A DNA stretch of 64,000 nt, from NCBI RefSeq assembly GCF_050379415.1, contig NZ_JBNRLS010000003.1:62001-126000 (forward strand), read 5' to 3'. Position numbers and translations under genes: made by a program. Numbering within the stretch: position 1 is the first letter of the stretch; every line of letters starts with the position of its first letter. The notes under the pieces were generated by a model, which saw only the letters and a program-made list of their open reading frames with translations, was not told where the DNA came from and made no database searches. This DNA comes from Marinobacter sp050379415. GTDB taxonomy: Bacteria > Pseudomonadota > Gammaproteobacteria > Pseudomonadales > Oleiphilaceae. Below are positions 59,406 through 64,000 of the stretch, one piece after another.

Positions 59406-60953
59406 TCAGGATCTCAGGTAGTCTGCCAGGAATTGCTCGAATGGCTGGGAATCATGGGCCTCCATCTGTGCCTGCTCAGCCAGGGAATCCCGGCTCATTG
59501 CCCGAAAAGCTTCCAGGACATCCGGCGCCATCGCATCCTCGCGCAAGGTCTGCTGGTGCTGAAGGGACATCTCCATCACCCAGTCCCGGTGTCCGAGGCC
59601 GGAAGAACGCATGGCATCCAGTACCCGCAGGGAGGGCACGCCGTTTGCCAGGCTCTCCCGCTGAGCGGCCAGGGCGCTTCGGTAGGTATCACGCTCCGCC
59701 CAGTCATCCAGCACCTCCGCCAGCGACTCCAGACGATCCAGCAGTCCCGAGGCAGCCTCCATCACGGGTACCCTGCCCCCTTCCCGACACAGGGTAAGGC
59801 CGGCATCCCGCCCCCGGGCCACGACGTCCTTGTAGTTGTCGTCCAGGCGTTCACACTCGGCGTCACTGATCCGGGGCGAATCACACAGCAGGCAGTCGAG
59901 CAGGAACAGGTCGAGAAAATCGATCTGTTCCCGGTTCACGCCCAACGGCGAGAACGGGTCCAGGTCCAGGCAGCGCACCTCGATGTATTCCACACCACGC
60001 GCCTCCAGGGCCTGGATCGGCTTTTCCTCCCGCTCGGTGGTCCGCTTGGGGCGAACGGCACTGTAATACTCGTTCTCGATCTGCAGGACACTGGTGTTGA
60101 TCTGGATGAACTGATCGCCACGGCGGGTGCCGATCTCCTCGTAGGGCGGCCAGGTGGTGTGGATAGCACGGTCGAGAGTGCGGGTATAGGTTCCGAGCTC
60201 GTTGAAACAGATATTCAGCGAGGCCTGGGCGTTGTTGTGGTATCCCAGATCCCCCATACGCAGGGATGTCGCATGCTCGCCGTACCAGCTGCGCTCATCA
60301 AACCGCTTGAGATCGTGTTTCACGCCGGCGACAAAACTGGCATCCAGCGCCGGGGAGGCCCCGAACAGCAGCATCAGCAGCCAGCTGCGGCGGCGGAAAT
60401 TGCGGATCAGCCAGAAGTACTGTTCGGACTTGAAATCCCGGAGTGACTGCTGATCCCCGAGCAGTTGCTGCCACTTTTCCCAGAACGCATCCGGCAGCGA
60501 CAGGTTGTAGTGCGCGCCGGCGATACTCTGCATGATCCGGCCATACCGCACGGCCAACCCCTGACGATAGACATGCTTCAGGTACCCGATGTTCGAGCTG
60601 CCGTATTCCGCGATGGGAATGCTCTCGTCCCCGTCCAGTTCACAGGGCATGCTGGCCGCCCAGAACACTTCATCCCCGAGATTCTGCTGCACAAACTGGT
60701 GGATATCCCGCAGGGATTCCAGTACCGCGTCGGTGCTGCCACAAACCGGCGTAATCAGTTCCAGCAGGGCCTCGGAGTAGTCCGTGGTAATGCGGGGATG
60801 GGTGAGCGTGGAGCCCAGCGCCTTCGGATGCGGGGTCTGGGCTATAAAGCCGTTCCGGTCAACCCGCAGGCCCTCCTTCTCCACCCCCTTGAGAAAGCCG
60901 TGCCACTCCGATTTTGAGAACTGCCGAAATAACGAATGGCGGGATTCAGCCAT
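59406..60953 (-). CDS. gshA: Glutamate-cysteine ligase
   Basis: A 515-residue proteobacterial-type gamma-glutamylcysteine synthetase, the first step of glutathione synthesis. Good matches are GVEKEGLRVDRNGF, THPRITTDYSEALLELITPV, MPCELDGDESIPIAEYGSSN and the RTLDRAIHTTWPPYEEIG block. Length is normal. ATG 60953 has CAGGAG 6 nt upstream. It lies 65 bp after tex and 122 bp before rmf on the minus strand. Confidence 0.95.
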   Translation of the reverse strand: MAESRHSLFRQFSKSEWHGFLKGVEKEGLRVDRNGFIAQTPHPKALGSTLTHPRITTDYSEALLELITPVCGSTDAVLESLRDIHQFVQQNLGDEVFWAASMPCELDGDESIPIAEYGSSNIGYLKHVYRQGLAVRYGRIMQSIAGAHYNLSLPDAFWEKWQQLLGDQQSLRDFKSEQYFWLIRNFRRRSWLLMLLFGASPALDASFVAGVKHDLKRFDERSWYGEHATSLRMGDLGYHNNAQASLNICFNELGTYTRTLDRAIHTTWPPYEEIGTRRGDQFIQINTSVLQIENEYYSAVRPKRTTEREEKPIQALEARGVEYIEVRCLDLDPFSPLGVNREQIDFLDLFLLDCLLCDSPRISDAECERLDDNYKDVVARGRDAGLTLCREGGRVPVMEAASGLLDRLESLAEVLDDWAERDTYRSALAAQRESLANGVPSLRVLDAMRSSGLGHRDWVMEMSLQHQQTLREDAMAPDVLEAFRAMSRDSLAEQAQMEAHDSQPFEQFLADYLRS

Positions 60954-61018
60954 GGTTGACTCCTGCTGCAACCGCCCCGCTCATGACGGGGCTGTCGGTG
61001 AACCTGATGTTTAAAAGC

Positions 61019-63355
61019 TTAATGTCCGTCCTTGCGGGCCGAGGCAAGCGCCTGGGCCAGAGCACCGGCCATCGCACCCTGGGCCGGCTTCTGCCCCTTC
61101 GGCGCCCGGTTCTGGCGCTGGCCGGAACGGTTGTCGGAACGTCCACGCCCGGACGAGGCACGGGATTCATTTTTCTCACCGGGCTGGTCATCCATCCGCA
61201 TGGACAGGCCGATACGCTTGCGGGGGATGTCCACTTCCATGACCTTCACCTTGACGATGTCGCCGGCCTTGACCACTTCCCGCGGATCCTTGACGAAAGT
61301 GTGGGACAACGCGGAGATATGCACCAGTCCGTCCTGATGCACACCGATGTCCACAAAGGCGCCAAAGTTGGTCACGTTGGTGACCGAGCCTTCCAGGATC
61401 ATGCCCGGTTTCAGATCGTTGAGGGTTTCCACTCCTTCCTCGAAACTGGCAAACCGGAATTCCGGACGCGGGTCCCGGCCCGGTTTCTCCAGCTCGGCAA
61501 TGATGTCGCGAATCGTTGGCAGCCCGAACTGTTCAGTTACGTAATCCTGCGGATTCAGACCACGCAGGAACGCGGAATCACCGATAATATCTTCCACCTT
61601 GCGGTTATTCCGGGCGGCGATCGCCTCTACCACGCCGTAAGCTTCCGGGTGCACCGACGAGCGGTCCAGCGGGTTCTCACCACCGGCAATCTTCAGGAAG
61701 CCGGCGGCCTGCTCGAAGGTACGATCGCCGAGGCGAGTCACTTTCATCAGCTGTTTGCGGTTGGTGAACATGCCGTTCTGATTGCGGAAATCGACGATGT
61801 TCTGGGCAATGCTCTGGTTGAGACCGGAAACCCGAGCCAGCAGCGGAATCGAGGCGGTGTTCAGGTCCACACCGACACCATTCACACAATCCTCGACTAC
61901 AGCATCCAGACTGCGGGAGAGCTGGACCTGGGACACGTCGTGCTGGTACTGACCTACCCCGATGGATTTCGGCTCGATCTTCACCAGCTCGGCCAGGGGA
62001 TCCTGCAGGCGACGGGCGATGGAGACCGCGCCACGGATGGTCACATCCAGGTCCGGTAGTTCGCGCGAGGCAAATTCGGAGGCCGAGTACACGGAGGCGC
62101 CAGACTCACTGACCACAATCCGGGCCAGCTTCAGCTCCGGATAGCGCTTGCACAGATCAGCTACCAGCTTCTCGGTTTCCCGCGAGGCCGTCCCGTTGCC
62201 GATCGCGACCAGCTCGATTCCATATTCCCGGCACCAGGTGGCAAGCTGCTCGATGGACTGGTCCCATTTGTTCTTGGGCGCATGGGGGAAAATCGCTCCA
62301 TGGCCCACTACCTGGCCGGTGCCGTCGATTACCGCCACCTTGACGCCGGTACGCAGCCCGGGATCCAGGCCGAGGGTCGGACGCGGGCCAGCGGGCGCCA
62401 GTAACAGCAGATCCTTGAGATTGGCAGCAAACACATTGATTGCTTCCGTCTCCGCGGCTTCCCGCACCTGGGCCATCAGGTCGGTCTCGATCTGGGTGGA
62501 CAGCTTGACCCGCCAGGTCCAGCGCACCACGTCGGACAGCCATTTGTCAGCCGGGCGGCCGTCATCCCGGATACGCCAGCGCGCGGCAATCCGCTGTTCG
62601 GCCGGGTGCGGCTGACGGCGATCGTCTTCACTGTCACCGACCACAATGCTGTAGGTCAGGATGCCCTCGTTGCGGCCCCGCAGAATGGCCAGCGCCCGGT
62701 GCGACGGCACCTTCTTCAGGGGCTCGACATGGTCGAAGTAGTCCCGGAACTTCGCGCCCTCGGTTTCCTTGCCTTCCACGACGGAAACCTTGAGCTGCCC
62801 CTCCTGCCAGATGAAGTCCCGCAGGTCGCCCAGCAGTTCGGCGTCCTCGGCAAAGCGTTCCATCAGGATATAGCGGGCGCCATCAAGGGCCGCCTTGGTA
62901 TCTTCCACCCCGGCGTCCTTGTTGATGTAGGCCCCGGCGGTGGCTTCGGGATCGAGGGTCGGGTCGTCGTACAGAGCATCGGCCAGCGGCTCCAGACCGG
63001 CTTCCCGGGCAATCTGGGCTTTCGTGCGGCGTTTGGGCTTGTAGGGCAGGTACAGGTCTTCCAGCCGGTTCTTGGTGTCTGCGCCGTTGATTGCGGCCTT
63101 GAGCTCATCGGTCAGCTTGCCCTGCTCCTCAATGCTGTTGAGGATGGTGGCGCGGCGGTCCTCCAGTTCTCGCAGGTAACGCAACCGCTCTTCCAGATTC
63201 CGCAACTGACTGTCGTCCAGCGAGCCGGTGACTTCTTTCCGGTAGCGGGCAATAAACGGAACGGTCGCGCCTTCGTCAAGCAGGGCAACGGTGGCATTAA
63301 CCTGTTGTTCGCGGACACCAAGTTCTTCCGCGATACGGCTGGAAATCGTCTTCAT
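61019..63355 (-). CDS. tex: RNA-binding transcription accessory protein Tex
   Basis: A 778-residue Tex protein. The N-terminal helical part ends with DLYLPYKPKRRTKAQIAREAGLEPLA. Next comes the YqgF-like core (GLDPGLRTGVKVAVIDGTGQVV), then a helix-hairpin-helix (LNTASIPLLARVSGLNQSIAQNIV), then an S1 RNA-binding domain (MILEGSVTNVTNFGAFVDIGVHQDGLVHIS) and a basic, glycine-rich tail. Tex is a conserved RNA-binding protein with effects on virulence and stress. ATG 63355 has GAGG upstream. Confidence 0.95.
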   Translation of the reverse strand: MKTISSRIAEELGVREQQVNATVALLDEGATVPFIARYRKEVTGSLDDSQLRNLEERLRYLRELEDRRATILNSIEEQGKLTDELKAAINGADTKNRLEDLYLPYKPKRRTKAQIAREAGLEPLADALYDDPTLDPEATAGAYINKDAGVEDTKAALDGARYILMERFAEDAELLGDLRDFIWQEGQLKVSVVEGKETEGAKFRDYFDHVEPLKKVPSHRALAILRGRNEGILTYSIVVGDSEDDRRQPHPAEQRIAARWRIRDDGRPADKWLSDVVRWTWRVKLSTQIETDLMAQVREAAETEAINVFAANLKDLLLLAPAGPRPTLGLDPGLRTGVKVAVIDGTGQVVGHGAIFPHAPKNKWDQSIEQLATWCREYGIELVAIGNGTASRETEKLVADLCKRYPELKLARIVVSESGASVYSASEFASRELPDLDVTIRGAVSIARRLQDPLAELVKIEPKSIGVGQYQHDVSQVQLSRSLDAVVEDCVNGVGVDLNTASIPLLARVSGLNQSIAQNIVDFRNQNGMFTNRKQLMKVTRLGDRTFEQAAGFLKIAGGENPLDRSSVHPEAYGVVEAIAARNNRKVEDIIGDSAFLRGLNPQDYVTEQFGLPTIRDIIAELEKPGRDPRPEFRFASFEEGVETLNDLKPGMILEGSVTNVTNFGAFVDIGVHQDGLVHISALSHTFVKDPREVVKAGDIVKVKVMEVDIPRKRIGLSMRMDDQPGEKNESRASSGRGRSDNRSGQRQNRAPKGQKPAQGAMAGALAQALASARKDGH

Positions 63356-63408
63356 GCAACCTCGGCACATCACATAGGAATCGAATTAACGGGAAAAGGT
63401 ACAGCGGC

Positions 63409-64000
63409 TTACTTCTGCAAGCAAGCGGCCTGACTGCGGCTGTTCAGGAATTGCACAAGCTGGCTCCAGGGCATGGGGCGGGCGTAATAGTAGCCCTGAA
63501 CCTCGTCACAATGCTGCTGGCGGAGGAACTCCAGCTGCCCTTCACTCTCCACGCCTTCGGCAACCACGCTCATCTGCAGACTGTGGGACAGACTGATGAT
63601 CGCGCGGATGATGTGCTCGGCGTCCGCCGAGTGCCCCAGTTCCTCGACAAAGGATTTGTCGATCTTGACCAGGGAAATCGGCAGGTGCTGCAGGTTGCTC
63701 AGGGACGAGAAACCGGTACCAAAATCGTCCAGGGCAAAGCTGATGCCCAGCTGGTTCAGCTCCCGCAGGCAGCGCTGGGCGTATTCCGGATCGTGCATCA
63801 TGGCACTCTCGGTGAGTTCCAGTTCCAGCAGACTGGTATCGACGTTGGCATTGAAGATGATCCGGAAGATGGTCTCGGTCATCTTCCGGTCGTGGAACTG
63901 GCGGAACGAGAGATTGACGGCGAACACCAGTCCGGGGAAACCCAGCTCTGCCGACTCCTTCAGGCGCTCACAGGCCTGCTCGATCACCCAGTAGCCGATT
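63409..64000 (-). CDS. EAL-domain c-di-GMP phosphodiesterase, 5' end missing
   Basis: The C-terminal 197 residues of an EAL protein whose frame runs past the end of the window, so the start and any sensor or GGDEF domain lie beyond. Conserved elements are FAVNLSFRQF, LELELTESAMM, FALDDFGTGFSSLSNL with both DD residues and VKIDKSFVEEL, then VVAEGVESEGQLEFL and QGYYYARPMPW. The catalytic metal-binding residues visible here are intact, unlike the protein at 34752-37229. It lies 53 bp upstream of tex. Confidence 0.93.
   Translation of the reverse strand, partial: IGYWVIEQACERLKESAELGFPGLVFAVNLSFRQFHDRKMTETIFRIIFNANVDTSLLELELTESAMMHDPEYAQRCLRELNQLGISFALDDFGTGFSSLSNLQHLPISLVKIDKSFVEELGHSADAEHIIRAIISLSHSLQMSVVAEGVESEGQLEFLRQQHCDEVQGYYYARPMPWSQLVQFLNSRSQAACLQK

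Noticed and set aside
1..64000. CRISPR arrays, tRNA genes, prophage or integrated element
   Set aside because: No regularly spaced direct repeats, tRNA cloverleaf or phage or integrase gene other than xerC was seen; composition and gene order look like core chromosome.

Overview
The window looks like core chromosome of a moderately GC-rich marine gammaproteobacterium, most likely Marinobacter or a close relative. The evidence is gene order and protein style: lptM-lysA-dapF-DUF484-xerC, argH facing algZ-algR-hemC-hemD-hemX-hemY, ubiD-rho-trxA-ppx and yheS-TIGR02444-fkpA-rsd-dsbB all match the Pseudomonas-type arrangement, while the dispersed repeats are of a kind I associate from memory with Marinobacter. 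No tRNA, rRNA, CRISPR array, prophage or intact transposase gene was seen.

Layout. 1-9.7 kb: end of hemW, trmB, comM, ubiK, a nitrogen-response pair glnK-amtB behind a convincing sigma-54 promoter, then divergent speE and speA for polyamine synthesis. 9.7-24 kb: an ECF sigma factor with its ChrR-type anti-sigma factor and a matching autoregulatory promoter, a short-chain dehydrogenase, a large acyl-CoA dehydrogenase, tcdA, a cation/proton antiporter with a nucleotide-binding tail, a minus-strand group (oxidoreductase, thioesterase, SMP-30-like protein, esterase), a possible 30-residue small protein, an AraC regulator coupled to a cardiolipin synthase, and a GntR regulator. 24-31 kb: a patatin-type outer-membrane autotransporter (PlpD-like) with an uncharacterised partner gene, a small secreted protein, an EvgS/BvgS-like sensor kinase without a receiver domain, and a DUF2789 protein. 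30.5-45 kb: the lysine/peptidoglycan-precursor operon with xerC, a GGDEF-EAL protein with both catalytic motifs decayed, argH, the AlgZ-AlgR two-component system and the haem operon. 45-64 kb: a ferredoxin-type flavin reductase after ubiD, rho, the molybdopterin genes moaB-moeA-moaD-moaE, trxA, ppx, an ABC-F ATPase, small envelope proteins, an FKBP lipoprotein, rsd, dsbB, rmf, gshA, tex and the end of an EAL-domain gene.

How it fits together. Most genes are housekeeping: nitrogen sensing, polyamines, lysine and arginine synthesis, haem, ubiquinone, molybdenum cofactor, glutathione and thioredoxin redox balance, stationary-phase ribosome hibernation and sigma-70 control. The accessory flavour comes from signalling (ECF/ChrR, EvgS-like kinase, two c-di-GMP-type proteins), the secreted lipase and the repeats. 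I did not find a clear new multi-gene system. The most interesting items are paired 30-bp palindromes at two convergent-gene junctions, a 109-bp imperfect inverted repeat downstream of rho, the possible 30-residue protein gene with its own ribosome-binding site and terminator, the likely CTG start of algZ, and several promoters and operators readable directly in the sequence.
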